A stretch of DNA of 64,000 bases from Vanilla planifolia. Its lineage: Eukaryota; Streptophyta; Magnoliopsida; Asparagales; Orchidaceae. Where the stretch lies: assembly GCA_023846275.1 (NCBI GenBank), contig CM043877.1, positions 16,103,107-16,167,106 on the forward strand. The letters are read 5' to 3'. The notes beneath the pieces are model-generated. The model had not been told where the DNA came from. It did no database searches and was given only the letters and a program-made list of their open reading frames with translations. Of this stretch, positions 1 through 11,700 are shown piece after piece (position 1 is the first letter of the stretch; every line of letters begins with the position of its first letter). The position numbers and the translations under genes are program-made.

Positions 1-697
1 TCTTATTGTAAGAGTAACAAGTTCATTGGTTCTGCTTTGTGAAAAAAAAAATAAAAAAAATGATTGATTTTCTTTTGTAATTCAATTAATAGCCAAATTT
101 ACCTCAATTACATTACAAGGTCATTCTTTGTGGTCTAAATCATCTATAACTCTCACGAGTTTATGTGGTATGTTTTAACATTGAAAATCGATTATTTAGA
201 AAATGAAAATTTTTCATTTAAGTAGAGAATTTTATCAAATTTGCATACATGTATGTATGTCTAAGTTTTTCGAAATCAAACAAGTTTTTCCTTCACACTT
301 GTGTATATGTGCATGGATAGTTTATTTCCTCGTTCAAGAGATGCACTTAATGAAGTTTTTCAAGTACAATATTAAACAATAATGCAATTTCAGTTTTCAA
401 TTTAGTTTTATCATGATATTGTTTATCTAGCATTCAAATAACGCATATTAATGAATTTAGACAAGGTAGTGAGATCAAAATTATGTAATGTGTTTTTTAG
501 TATTGCACAATAGTATAAAGAGAAAAAAGTCATTGGCATTCGTATCAAAATAAAAAATGGCCAAAATAGTTAGTAATAATTTAAATAATGTGCCGTGTAG
601 GACTGTTCGTAAAGATTCAACTTTTTTAAGCGTGTATAAGGTATAAAGAGAACAAAATCATTGGCTTTGATTTTAGAAAAACTATGTAACACTTTCA

Positions 698-965
698 ATG
701 AAGAGCATTATGCTATTAATTTCTTTACAATACTTCATCAACAAGCATTTGTAAAATTTACAAAAATGTGCTAATTAGTTTTGTCCTTTGATTAGAAATC
801 TAAGCTCATGATTTTGGCCATGAAGAGCATTATGCTATTAATTTCTTTATAATACTTCATCAACAAGCATTTGTAAACTTCATCAACAAGCATTTGTAAA
901 ATTTACAAAAATTTGCTAATTAGTTTTGTCCTTTGATTACAAATCTAAGCTCATGATTTTGGCTG
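698..965. repeat. Tandem direct repeat, two units of about 120-145 bp
   Basis: A unit beginning ATGAAGAGCATTATGC occurs at 698-819 and again at 820-965, with few differences. Inside the second unit a 23-bp piece (CTTCATCAACAAGC...) is itself doubled at 855-877 and 878-900. No reading frame or known family is visible. Nothing recognisable is seen in 1-697. Confidence 0.85.
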
Positions 966-1071
966 TGATTTTTAGTATAATATTGCTAAAAATTATGTGT
1001 GAACTTAATTTGTTTACATAAAAAGATAATAATCTGACCCACACATACACATAAATGGGTGAAGCTTAAAG

Positions 1072-1080
1072 TTATATATG

Positions 1081-1127
<47 letters not shown>
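1072..1127. repeat. TA/TG microsatellite
   Basis: Alternating TA with regularly spaced TG interruptions. It produces a spurious minus-strand reading frame ending in a run of isoleucine and tyrosine, which is not a gene. Confidence 0.9.
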
Positions 1128-1499
1128 TTATTTGTTTATTTGGAACATCTTTTGTCATATACCTAATTTTAACACTTTCTTCATAAATATATTGGTAAAA
1201 TGGAAATTTAAATAGGGGAGAAGTGAAACTTTCACTTTGAAAAGTGAGATTTGACAAGTCACTTCTTCTGGTATTGTTTAGTTGCGTATGAGAGTGACTC
1301 TTCTTATTCCATGCATGTTGATTAATTCTGAAGTGCATAGAGAAGTGATAACACTTTTTAGACGATCTCTTATTTGTGTCGTTCTCGACAAGTTGAACAA
1401 ATGTGGGGTCATAACCATGTGTGAATGTCAATGCTGAGAGGGGGGTGGTTAAGGTTTGGTGGTCATAGGCAACAAGTAGTGATGTGTGACAACAAAAGT

Positions 1500-2010
1500 T
1501 TCTCCAACGAGTTTGACGTTGGATGGGCTGCATTAAATGAATTATTTGAATTAATCTAGTATGTTTTTTGTAATTTTTTTTAGTTTATTATATTTTTTAG
1601 TTTATTATGAATTATAATGAGTTCTATATATAAAACTCTAATAATATTTTTTGTCTTTTCTATATTTTATTATTTTTGTATTTTTTTCTTAAAAATGATG
1701 CTTTTTTTTTTTTTTTTTTTTGGTTTTAGGTTTTCTTTATATTTTTGTAAATATGTTTTATGGAATTAAGAAAATAAGAAGATTGTTTGTTTGGCATTGT
1801 CTCTTGATTGAAACTATGTTTTATTTTGTTGTGCATATATGCATATCCCTAGGAAACAAACTTGATCTGTTCAAGTTGCAATATGAGTATATCCAAGTTG
1901 GGATTTTGATTTATCTCCACCTACATCGTCATCTTTTTCATCATCGTCTTCTACCTTATATCCCATCGTAGGATTCACTCCTTCCCATCCTTCTTCAATT
2001 TGGCTATCAA
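1500..2010. repeat. Diverged dispersed repeat, copy 1 (partner at 4,205-4,720)
   Basis: This stretch and 4,205-4,720 share a long order of similar blocks: GAATTATTTGAATT, TTTATTATATTT, a T-rich block, TATGTTTTATGGAAT-like, TTGGCATTGT-like, ATATCCAAGTTG and a CATCATC-rich block. Similarity is interrupted and clearly diverged. The two copies run in the same direction about 2.7 kb apart, which could be the ends of an old LTR element or two independent repeats; I see no primer-binding site to decide. On the minus strand both copies encode a short acidic stretch (KVEDD...). Confidence 0.6.
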
Positions 2011-4204
2011 AGCCTTCCTTCGTGTTGTTCCAACAACCACAACAATCTGTTGTCAACCACTTTGCTTTCCTTAATTTTTGCGCCTCCTGTTTCTAATCAA
2101 TGCTCTCTCCATCAAGTTAAATTACATGACGCCAATCATCGAACCAGCACATGCCTTGAATGTGAGCCACCCAAAGCCAAACCATGCCACTTGAATTGGA
2201 TCGGCTTGATGTTAAAGTGAACAAAAAATTCATCTTATTTTAAAATATGTTTTGTAACTACTTTATAGAAGTATTTTCATTAACTTTTTGAGTTAATTTA
2301 TATAGATTTTTTGTTAGTCAATGCCTTCACTATAATATTTTTAAATTTACAAAAAAGATAATCTTAATTTTTTTTAATTTTTTTTTATTTAATAGAATTG
2401 TGTCAACTTAAAGATTAGTAAATTAAGTTGTGATACTTATTAAGTTTTATTCTGTTTAAATTCTAGTAATAGCTTTAAGTGAATTTATCTTGAAACTTAT
2501 GAATAACAACCAAGAGATTATTTCATTTTAATTTCTTTAGCCCACTTAAAATACAATTAGTTTTGGTACCTAAGTTAAATTTCTAAAGAGAATTATTTGA
2601 TAATTATGTTAGTATTTCTTTTATTATTTTTAATTTATTCTTTATTAAAAATTATATAATTTATTTTTTTTATTTTATGGTTGTTTATAATTATATTTGC
2701 TTAATTTATTAGGATAATTATTTTAGTTAAACAATGTATGAAAAAAATTTTAATAATTTAATCATATCTTTATTTATCATATCTTTTAGACATATTCAAA
2801 TGAAAAATTTAGAATATATTAAGATTTAAATTAATGTATTTAAAGTTATTACTAATGAAAAACTTAATAAATTGTGCAAAATTGATACACAAAATATTAT
2901 CACACATGTCCCTAGTTCATAGATATCATGATAAAAGATTATAGGAACAATTATATATATATATTGAAGGAAGATGATTCCATGATAATGGAATGAATAT
3001 ATTTGAAAATTTAATATCTAGAACTAGTTATCTTAATATGGATTGACAATTAATTAAAAGATTTATTTTAAGTCTTATGTAAGATATCGAAAGAGAAGTC
3101 TTGTGCATCCTCAAACACTTAAGGTTGCTAATGACATCGCACAGCTATTGAAGAAATTTTAAACTTTCATGTATATGAGTTTCAAAGGCAGATCATTATG
3201 CACATCTATAGAAGCACCTAAGGAAATTATTAAGTCTTATTAGTTCTCTTTATTAGAATTCAAACACCTAAAAATATTATTAGAATTAATTTTTAAAATA
3301 TGATTAAAATTTATCATAAATATGGAATATTGATCCTAAGAGTTATAACTATAAATATCTTGAATTTTGATAAAAAATAATAAGAGAAATTAGAGTATGA
3401 AGAAGTAAAGATTATCTTCTTATTAATAAGGAGAAAATGATAGAAGATAAAAAATTATTTAAAAAAAATTAGGCATATTAATAATAAAGATGAAAAGTTA
3501 GAGAAAAAGAAATTGATTTTAAAAAACAGAATAAATCAATGACTTAAAGCTTGAAAATTTTGAAAATATTTTAAATACATCTATACATATTAGTACTTTT
3601 TTTATATAAATTTCAAAATGATTTTTATTATATGCTTGATTTAATAGAACAATATATTTGGTTTAATAATTATAAATGTATTAAATCAATGAAATAAATT
3701 AAATTTCTAAAAAAATTTGGAGTGACTTATTGTTAATGTGTATTTATTCAGAGAGTTATATTCTTTCACAATTCAAAAATTTAATATAAAGATATTTTTA
3801 TTATTTAGGAACTTAAGGTTGTTATTTATGTTTTAAATTTATCATCATAGATGTCTCATAAAAATATCTTTGATATTAAATTTTCTCTATTTTATGAAAG
3901 ATTAGAATATGAAAAAAAAATTTAGATAAACTATAGTATTAACAAATTTGATGAATAAGTTTTTAATGTGTTTTATCTTATTATTTTAATTATTATTTTT
4001 TATCTTAGTATTTTGATTATTATTTTTTATCTAATATAGTTCTTTCAAATTGCTTTAATTCTTTCAATTTTCAAATATACTGAAAGGATTATTTTCCATA
4101 TAGTGTCTTAATTTCTAATAAAGACTTATATTGATTAATATTGAGTTTGATGAAGATTCATTTGGAATACAATTTTGCTACATAAAGTTTTTCTTAATGG
4201 AGTG
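2011..4204. other. AT-rich stretch without recognisable genes
   Basis: Only short, stop-riddled frames are present. The composition is strongly AT-rich with no domain motif that I can identify. It lies between the two diverged repeats and could be the decayed interior of an old element. Confidence 0.5.
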
Positions 4205-4720
4205 GATTGATGCAGGATATGTTGTATCAAGTGAATTATTTGAATTGATGTAATGGATCTTATTTTTTTCTTTTTTGTAGTTTATTATATGTTTAATCCA
4301 TTATGAGTGATAATAAATCACATATATAAAATTCTTTTGATTTTTTTTACTTTCTTTACATATTTTATTATTTTTATATTTTTATTAGAAATGATATTTT
4401 TGGCATTTATTTTTTGGTTTAAATTTTTCTTTGCACTTCAATAAATAGACTTTATGAAATAAAAAAGAGAATAATATTATTTGATTAGCATTGTTTTTAA
4501 TGAAAACTATGATTTTTTTTATCTTGTATGTGTGCACATCTTGAAGTTATAATTGAAGTTCTTTTGAGTAACGATCTAAAGATATCCAAGTTGTTATTTG
4601 GATCTACCTCCATTGACATCGACATCTTCATCATTGTCATCTTCCACCTTAGATATCACTACGAGACTCACTCCTGCCTATCTTCCTTCCATCAAAGATA
4701 TTCATGGAAGTTGGAAAACT
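4205..4720. repeat. Diverged dispersed repeat, copy 2 (partner at 1,500-2,010)
   Basis: Same block order as 1,500-2,010 in the same direction. The minus-strand acidic stretch is also present here but carries a stop codon where copy 1 reads through, so it is unlikely to be a functional protein in this copy. Confidence 0.6.
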
Positions 4721-5003
4721 TAAAATTAAGACTCTACTTATGTTGAACAAGGTTATTTTGCTCACTTATAGTGAACCAAATGTGAAATTAAGAAGTGACT
4801 CGTTTTATTTTTACATTTCACTTTCACTAACGAAGAAACTAGCAAACCCTAAATGTGATAGTATGTTATATTTGAGTTGAGTGTCTTCTTGTTTTCATTT
4901 GGTGATAAATCTTTATTTTCCATTCAAATGATACCTTATGAAATCGGTTAAACTGTTATTATCCTAGACCTTATCAGTTTCACTATATTATTGTTGTTAA
5001 CAG

Positions 5004-5950
5004 AAGGTTGCAGCTGCTGTTGATGACCTGCCGCTTGCATTTCATGACAAGTATACTTTCTGTATGAGGTAGTAGGATCTTTTAGATTGGTATTTCCTTT
5101 TTGTTGAAATAAATGATTACCCTTTTGCTATTTTTAATGCTTCATAATATCTGTGAAATTTCTTGAAGTTAAATGGGTAACGTTTTCCATGTTTGTTTCA
5201 TAGTCCTGTGGACATGGATGATGATATTTCAGCACAGGGTTTGATACAGGTCAGAGTAGTTCCTGTTTCAACACCATGTTTTTGTTGTATGATTGTAACC
5301 ATTAATGTCGTTGATGTGGAGATGTAGTTTGCAGAGAAATATGCAAGAAAAGGGCTGGTTAGACTAAAGGAAATTTTTACTCCTGGGACACTTCAGGTTC
5401 CCAAATCACACGGAGCACTCAAGGAACTTGAATCAGTCCACAAGGTAAACCAAAAAATCTATTAAAGGTGACGTGATTAGAATGCAATAATTTGTTGGCA
5501 TGTTTAGATTTTTTGTTACAAAAATACTAATCTTTGAAGAAAAGTTGTCCTTTTTAAAGATGGCTAAGTGTAAGTCTACTTAAGGAGTCATTTCATGAAT
5601 GAAGGTTCTTGATCTATACGTTTGGTTGAGCTTCAGAATGGAGGAATCTTTTCCAGATCGCGAGTTGGCATCTTCTCAGAAGGCAATATGCAGCCTGTAA
5701 GTAAACAACCAAGTGATTGGAATTTCCCACCAAGTCTTGTGAATTTTGCAAATTTCCACCCTTCATAGACATTGTTGGGAACCTGGTGGAGTTGGCATAT
5801 TCTTTTAATTGAAAAGCTAATCCAACTATGTTCTATGCTTTTAGATTAATCGAAGGCTTCTTGGAGAGACTAGGATGCTACAGGCGAAGAAAAGCAAGCT
5901 ATAACAGCACTACATTACTTCAGAAGAAGCATCATCCTGCTTTAGTGTAA
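5004..5950 (+). CDS. SUV3-like mitochondrial ATP-dependent RNA helicase, C-terminal exons only
   Basis: Five exons can be joined with consistent phase and GT-AG sites: 5004-5068, 5204-5249, 5328-5444, 5605-5696 and 5845-5950 (stop TAA at 5948-5950), giving 141 residues. Recognisable stretches are VDDLPLAFHDKYTF, SPVDMDDDIS, VRLKEIFTPGTLQVPKS, LDLYVWLSFR and SFPDRELASSQKAICSLLIE. These are characteristic of the C-terminal part of plant SUV3, a DExH-box helicase of mitochondrial RNA turnover. The two RecA helicase domains that make up most of the protein are not found upstream in this window. Either the preceding intron is longer than 5 kb and the rest lies to the left, or this is a duplicated 3' fragment. 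All five exons are free of stops and frameshifts, which argues against a very old pseudogene. The first exon is preceded by a good acceptor (TTGTTAACAG), so it is not the true start. Confidence 0.78.
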
Positions 5951-6332
5951 GATTTGTCTTCTATTCTGATTTGAGTTTATCAATTCATACTTATCCTTAA
6001 CTTTGAACATGCTGATAGTGGAATTTGATGGGGATCCATTTCACAAAGTCATTGTTAGACTCTTGTGGTAATATAGAATTTCAATTACTGTTTGGGAATG
6101 TAAAAATAGAAAAGTTAAAATGTTGCTTCATGGAAAAATTCTGTTATGCTATCACCATTATTCTATAAAAAACTTTGGCAAGTTTTACCAAACTGATTTA
6201 TATTATCACCAAGATAACCTTTTGGCCGAACTTTTAACCCCTTTTAATGACAATTTTGATATCTTATAACTTGTGAAAGAGTTTAACAGCAGAGCTCTTT
6301 ACATAATGGATGTCTAGTGCTCCACAAAAGGA
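5951..6332. other. 3' flank of the SUV3-like exons
   Basis: Probable 3' untranslated and downstream sequence. No other feature is visible before the tandem repeat begins at about 6,333. Confidence 0.4.
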
Positions 6333-8610
6333 TCGAGGATTTAGAAAAGTTCTATGAGTTTTTTTCTTTTGTTTCAATTGCAATGTTTATCATCCAACGT
6401 CATTTGTTACTGTCATTGTGTCATTGTAGTTGAAACTTCAAAAATAGTTAAAAAGTTATGGCTGAAAAGTATTGAGATGCATGATTGTATAATGAAATAT
6501 TTTTTATGTATAATTATCCAAATACTAAAAACTAATTGAGCCTAATAGAGAATGCAAACAAAGGAGTTGAGGTCAAAGAGAAAGTAGAGTTGTAAGATAG
6601 GGGTGGAGAGGAGGGAGAGATGTTCAATATCATCATCCATGTTAACAAGACTATGAAAAAAAGACGAAAAACGTTACCCATTTAACTTCAAGAAATTTCA
6701 TAGATATTACAAAGTATCAAAGATAACGAAAGCGTAAACATTTATTTTAACAAAAGAGAATCTTTAAATATCTTAGCTTCCTTCTAAAGTTCATAAATTA
6801 TCTCTCAAATTTAAATATTTCTTCAAGCTTTGAATTTTGTTTCTAATGCCATTAGGTGAGATGTCAATCTATTTAGGTTTTTATTTAATTCCTTGTAATG
6901 GGCTTGACTTGAAACTTGTTAATAATTTTTTTCATGGTTATCCTATATCAACTGCACCTTACCCAAAAGAACTCTGCTCTGCAAAGTTAAAATCGAGATG
7001 GTCCTCAGTTGATTATGATGCTAGCTTTTGCAAGTCTTCTCATATTAGCCATGCATCTTTTAAAAGAGGTTTGTCTTTTTATCTAGCAAGAAACTTGCAA
7101 TGGTTATTAACATTAGTAAAGATTTCATTAGAGATATACCTTTGATCTCTAGTAAATTAGGGTCAATCAATCTTCAAGGATAGTATTATGATAATTAATC
7201 TACACACTTTTAATTTGCAACATTTCTCGACAAGGTAGAATATCTTTTACATTAAAAACTAGGCTAATAAATATATTAGAAGACAAATTTAAAACACAAA
7301 CATTGGTTCCAAGTTTTTTAATGATCTTAAATAGACCATAAGTTCTTGTATTAAATTTTTTGAATTTGGTGAAGGAATTTCTTTCAAGTCTAATTCAAAT
7401 TAAGACAGTCCCTTCTGCATTTTTTCTTAAAGATTTGATATGACTTATAATATTGACATATTTTTCATTGCTCTCTTCAAGGATTTAGAAAAGTTCTATA
7501 AGTTTTTTTTCTTTTGTTTCAATCTCAATTGTTGTCATCCAACATCATTTGTTACTGCCATTGTATTGTCATTGTAGTTGAAACTTCGAAAATAGTTGTT
7601 AAAAAGTTATAATTGAAAAGTATTAAGATGCACGGTTGTATAATGGAATATTAATGTATTATTATTCAAATACTAAAAACTAATTGAGCCCAATAGAGAA
7701 TGCAGACAAAAGGGTTGAGGTCAAGAGAAAGTGGAGTTGTAGGGTGGGAGTGGAGAGGAGAGAGAGATGTTCAATATCATCATCCATGTCAGCAAGATTA
7801 CAAAACAAAGATGAAAAATGTTACCCATTTAACTTCAAGAAATTTCATAGATATTACAAAGCATCTAAGATAGCACAAGTGTAATCATTTATTTTAACAA
7901 AAGAGAATCTTCAATATCATAGATTCCTTCTGAAGTTCATGAATTATCTGTCAAATTTGAATATTTCTTCAAGATTTGAATTTTCTCTCTAATGCCCATT
8001 ATGTGAGATATTTATCTATTTAGGTTTTTGCCCGTTGGGTTTTTGTTTAATTCCTTGTAATGGGCCTGACTTGAAATTTGTTAATAATTCTTTTAATGGT
8101 TATCCTGTGTGAACTGCACCTTACCCAAAAGAATTCTGCTCTGCAAGTTAAAATTAAGGTAGTCCGCAGTCGATTATGATGCTAGCTTTTGCAAATCTTC
8201 TCATATTAGACGTGTTTTTTAAAAGAAGGTTGTCCTTCCATCTAGCAAGAAACTTGCAAGGGTTATCAGCACTAGTAGAGATTTCATTAGAGATGATACC
8301 TTTGGTCTCTAGCAAATTAGGGTCAATTGATAATCAAGGATGGTAGTACCATAATTAATCTGCACGCTTTCAATTTGCAACATTCCTCGACAAGTTAGAA
8401 TATCTTTTACATCAAAAACTAGTCTAATAAATATATTAGAAGGAAAATTTAGAACATAAACATTGGTTCCAAGTTTTTTAATGATCTTAAATAGCCCCTA
8501 AGTTTTTGTATTAAATTTTTTGAATTTGGTGAAGGAATTTCTCTCAAGTCTAATCCTAATTAAGGCATAGTCCCTTCTGCATTTTTCCTTAAAGATTTGA
8601 TATGATTTAT
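6333..8610. repeat. Tandem repeat, two units of about 1.14 kb, with antisense SUV3 exon pieces
   Basis: Unit 1 is about 6,333-7,472 and unit 2 about 7,473-8,610; both start GGATTTAGAAAAGTTCTAT and stay aligned to the end. Within each unit (about 6,615-6,715 and 7,755-7,865) is an inverted copy of the SUV3 intron and exon found at about 5,110-5,235. It includes the reverse complement of ATGGATGATGATAT and of GAAATTTCTTGAAGTTAAATG. The remainder of the unit is AT-rich and of unknown origin; its frames (for example 6,837-7,145 and 7,684-7,884) match nothing I recognise. Confidence 0.8.
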
Positions 8611-10433
8611 AATATTGACATACTTTTCATTGTTTTTTTTTAATTTGATTCCTTGTTCATGCACACTATGAAAATCATGGGCAAAAACTATATAAAAAAA
8701 TAATTAAGTCATGAAGGCACACCTTAATAACAAAAGAAAAACTTTAAATTTTTTAAGAGATAAAAGTTATAAAGATTAATGAGAGAATCTTTAATATTTT
8801 GAAAAATATCTTAATAAAAAAGGATTATATAAAGAGAATTAATTGGAGAATCCTCAATATCTTAGATTCCCTTTAATTTTTTCCCAAATTTAAATATTCT
8901 TTAAATTTTGAAAATTCTCTTTAATTAAAGACATGATTTTAAAATATTTTTGATGTCTTATTTAATCTTACACTGGACCATCATGTCTTTATAATGGGTT
9001 TGTGTCACTTATCAATAAAGGCTTCTTCTGATAGTTATCATGCATCAAAAATGCCCTTGGATATTTTAAACATTGATATATTTTTCTTATAAATAACACT
9101 TTTAATGTTCTAAAAGTTCCTTTGTTGTTTCACTTCCATGTTTGTTTCACATCATTTCCAGCAAACATATGCAGAGTTGTGTCTGAAATAAAATACTAAT
9201 CAGGATTTGTTTTTTGGGTGACAGTCATCCCAAGCTCTTTCAGATTGATGAAGGGTCCTGAAGGAAGCTGATTGCTATTAGGTATAATTTCAGGTTCTAG
9301 TGAAAACAGGTTCTTAGTAGTATTTTCGTGTCATTTGCATCATCCATATGAATAAAGCACAAAATAGGTTTTTTTTTTTTTTTTTTTTTTTTACTTTTTT
9401 TATTTTTTACTTTACTCTTCAGCTAAATCATACTTTTGTTTATAAAAGTCCATTGAATGCTTATCCATGTTTTGTTCATATTTTGCTTTGTGATTAATGT
9501 TCTGTCATAAGCTTTGGTTGGCATTTCCCTTTCTCAAAAGTTGATAAGAAAGTAGCAAACCTTTGAGGTCTTGATAGGACAAAATAATACATTGGCTTAA
9601 TTTGTTTATATTTTTGAAAATTACTTCTCTATTTTTTAACTAAAATTTTTTAAATTCATTATTTTTTTAAATTAAATTATCTTCAAAAAAAACGTTTCTT
9701 AAACATGTAATATAGCTGTCAAAGCTAAGATATTAGATGATAAATTGGCAATAATTCCTTTGTGTCACTTGACAAATGTTTTCAATTTAGTAGTATAATT
9801 CTACGATGAAAGTAAGATAAAAATCGTATAATTTTTTTATGATCAAATTCTTTTATAACATATTTATTATGTCTTGATAGAATATCTTTGTTGTGTCATT
9901 TTTTATTGATAAGATGATCATTGTTTTGAGTCTTGAGCATCTTTTTGTGATTATAGATGGAACCCATGATTAACTCATCTCATTGTGGTTGAGTGTTATT
10001 CTCTTTGTGGTCTTAGATGGAGAAATTATTGTATGATGTGACACATCATGATAAGTATTGTTCCTTTCAAAAAAAATTTAGGCAATTCATCATCGATTTG
10101 TCTCTTAATTGTCTTTATGATTATGTTATTAATTTTGTTAATCTTCTTGTTAATAATATAATTATTTTTTATTGTAACTTACTAAAGATGGGGGAAATAC
10201 CCAAAAAAATTAATATTTAATAGATCAAATGATTATCGAGGTTTTCTCAATAGTTATAAACCAAGAGATCAAAATTGGGCAAGGAGATTTAGATCGTCAA
10301 GAATAGACTCCTTAGTTTTAATTGAGTCAACTAGCTTTCAACGTTTTCGTTTTTCTATTTCTCGTCTCTGGATGCTTCTTTGTAAGTTCATCAAGAGAAC
10401 AATCTTTGTTCTTCTCTTTTATGGTACTCAAAA
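8611..10433. other. AT-rich intergenic DNA
   Basis: No gene is recognised. A pure T run lies at about 9,368-9,392. A 67-codon frame at 10,017-10,220 is low-complexity and has no motif. A segment near 9,215-9,270 (after TTGGGTGACAG) looks like a possible exon start but closes quickly with stops. It may be an untranslated remnant of the upstream helicase gene. Confidence 0.4.
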
Positions 10434-10592
10434 GACGACCGTCTCCCCCAAATTAAGCTTGTTAGTAAGATCGAAGATCTTTGTCTTCTCTATTTTCAAA
10501 AAATATTAGAGGCCTTTGTGTTACTTAAAAATGATCGTCTCTCCCAAAGTAAGCTTGTTGGCAAGATCAAAGATCTTTGTCTTCTCTTTTGC
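10434..10592. repeat. Diverged direct repeat of about 62 bp
   Basis: A block of the type GAYCGTCTCYCCCAAA followed by AAGCTTGTTRG and AAGATCTTTGTCTTCTC occurs at about 10,434-10,497 and 10,531-10,592, separated by about 33 bp. No coding potential is evident. Confidence 0.75.
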
Positions 10593-11219
10593 TCATTTGC
10601 TATGCATTGAGAGGATTATTCTTCAGTTTTTATTCATCGAGCTTCTCTTATCATTGATATTTTGAAAAAAAAAATCATTTTTATCTCACAATAATAAAAA
10701 AAATTTGAATACTTTCCTTTTTACATTTTTTTATAATTATTTTTCCATTATTTAAAAGGAAGAATAATCATATTCCCCTTTATAAAAAAAAAATGTCTGA
10801 GAAGGCACTTTCACCATTTTCGGTGGGCGGTGGCCGACCCGAGCTACCTTTGGACCGACGGAGCTTACGTCGTGCACTATTTGGAATAATTAATCAAATT
10901 ATGCATTTTATTATTTATTTTTATTACGTATTTTCTTAATGTAAGTAAACAAATTATTTTAGAGTTTAGAAAACACTAAATATTAACGAATATAATTTTT
11001 TTATTACAAAACTTAGAGCATAAATTTCATTAAAAAAACAAAAAATATATAAATTAAAGTGCTAACTACAATAAATTTTTCAACATGATTACTCCCCTAA
11101 TTTTTATGAGAAATAGCTAATACATATAACATAGGATATATAAAACTTCTCGAACCAATTGATCCTTCGTGTGAACATTAGATCTTGTGATGACATTGAA
11201 TAAGTAAGGCATTGTTGCC
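10593..11219. other. Intergenic DNA with a short GC-rich patch
   Basis: AT-rich except for about 10,795-10,885, which is much richer in G and C and contains CGGTGGGCGGTGGCCGAC. I could not assign the patch to an RNA gene or to a protein. Confidence 0.4.
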
Positions 11220-11700
11220 CTACAACCAAATTCTCATCGCAATGGAAGACAAATGGTGTGGTCTAGCTTTGTTTAATGTGGTTGTGAGCTCTGTAGTACC
11301 GATCGAATCACAATCAATTTGTTTTACAAAATGAATAAAATTATAATGACAATCTTTAAGAACAACAACAACATATGCATAGTCCATCGCTAAGTTAATA
11401 GACCCAACAAAGTTTATTTTCATATAGTTCTGAGAAGGAGAACCCAACGAATGCATAATCGATAAATAAGCAAAAGATTGAGCTAGAAAGCTCTTCATCC
11501 TCCATACAAAAGTGAGATAATGTCATAAAAGTCATGCTCAATACATTGACAATGATGGCAAAAGGGGATGATAAATTATTACAACATCATTACGAGCATA
11601 TTTGCTCAAAACATCGAAGAGATCAAAGACAATAGAGAATGATGAGTATTTCAATCAAAAATACCTATCTCCCTAAAGACTAATTTTTGTATTACAATAC
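11220..11700 (-). mobile_element. Relic of a LINE-type RNase H region
   Basis: The minus-strand frame 11,498-11,220 contains YMKINFVGSINLAMDYAYVV followed by a VLKD-type stretch. It resembles the start of the RNase H-like domain found in plant non-LTR retrotransposon proteins (pattern K-x-N-F-D-G-S ... G-x-V-x-R-D). The usual catalytic aspartate of the NFDGS motif is replaced here (NFVGS). The frame is short and its neighbours on the same strand hold stops, so this is a decayed remnant. The assignment rests on one motif and could be wrong. Confidence 0.35.

Noticed and set aside
1072-1533. Minus-strand frame of 153 codons
   Set aside because: A large part is translated TA microsatellite; no motif and no support for the rest.
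6837-7145. Plus-strand frame of 102 codons in the tandem unit
   Set aside because: The frame is not kept open in the second unit, so it is unlikely to be a protein.
10017-10220. Plus-strand frame of 67 codons
   Set aside because: AT-rich chance frame without motif or splice context.
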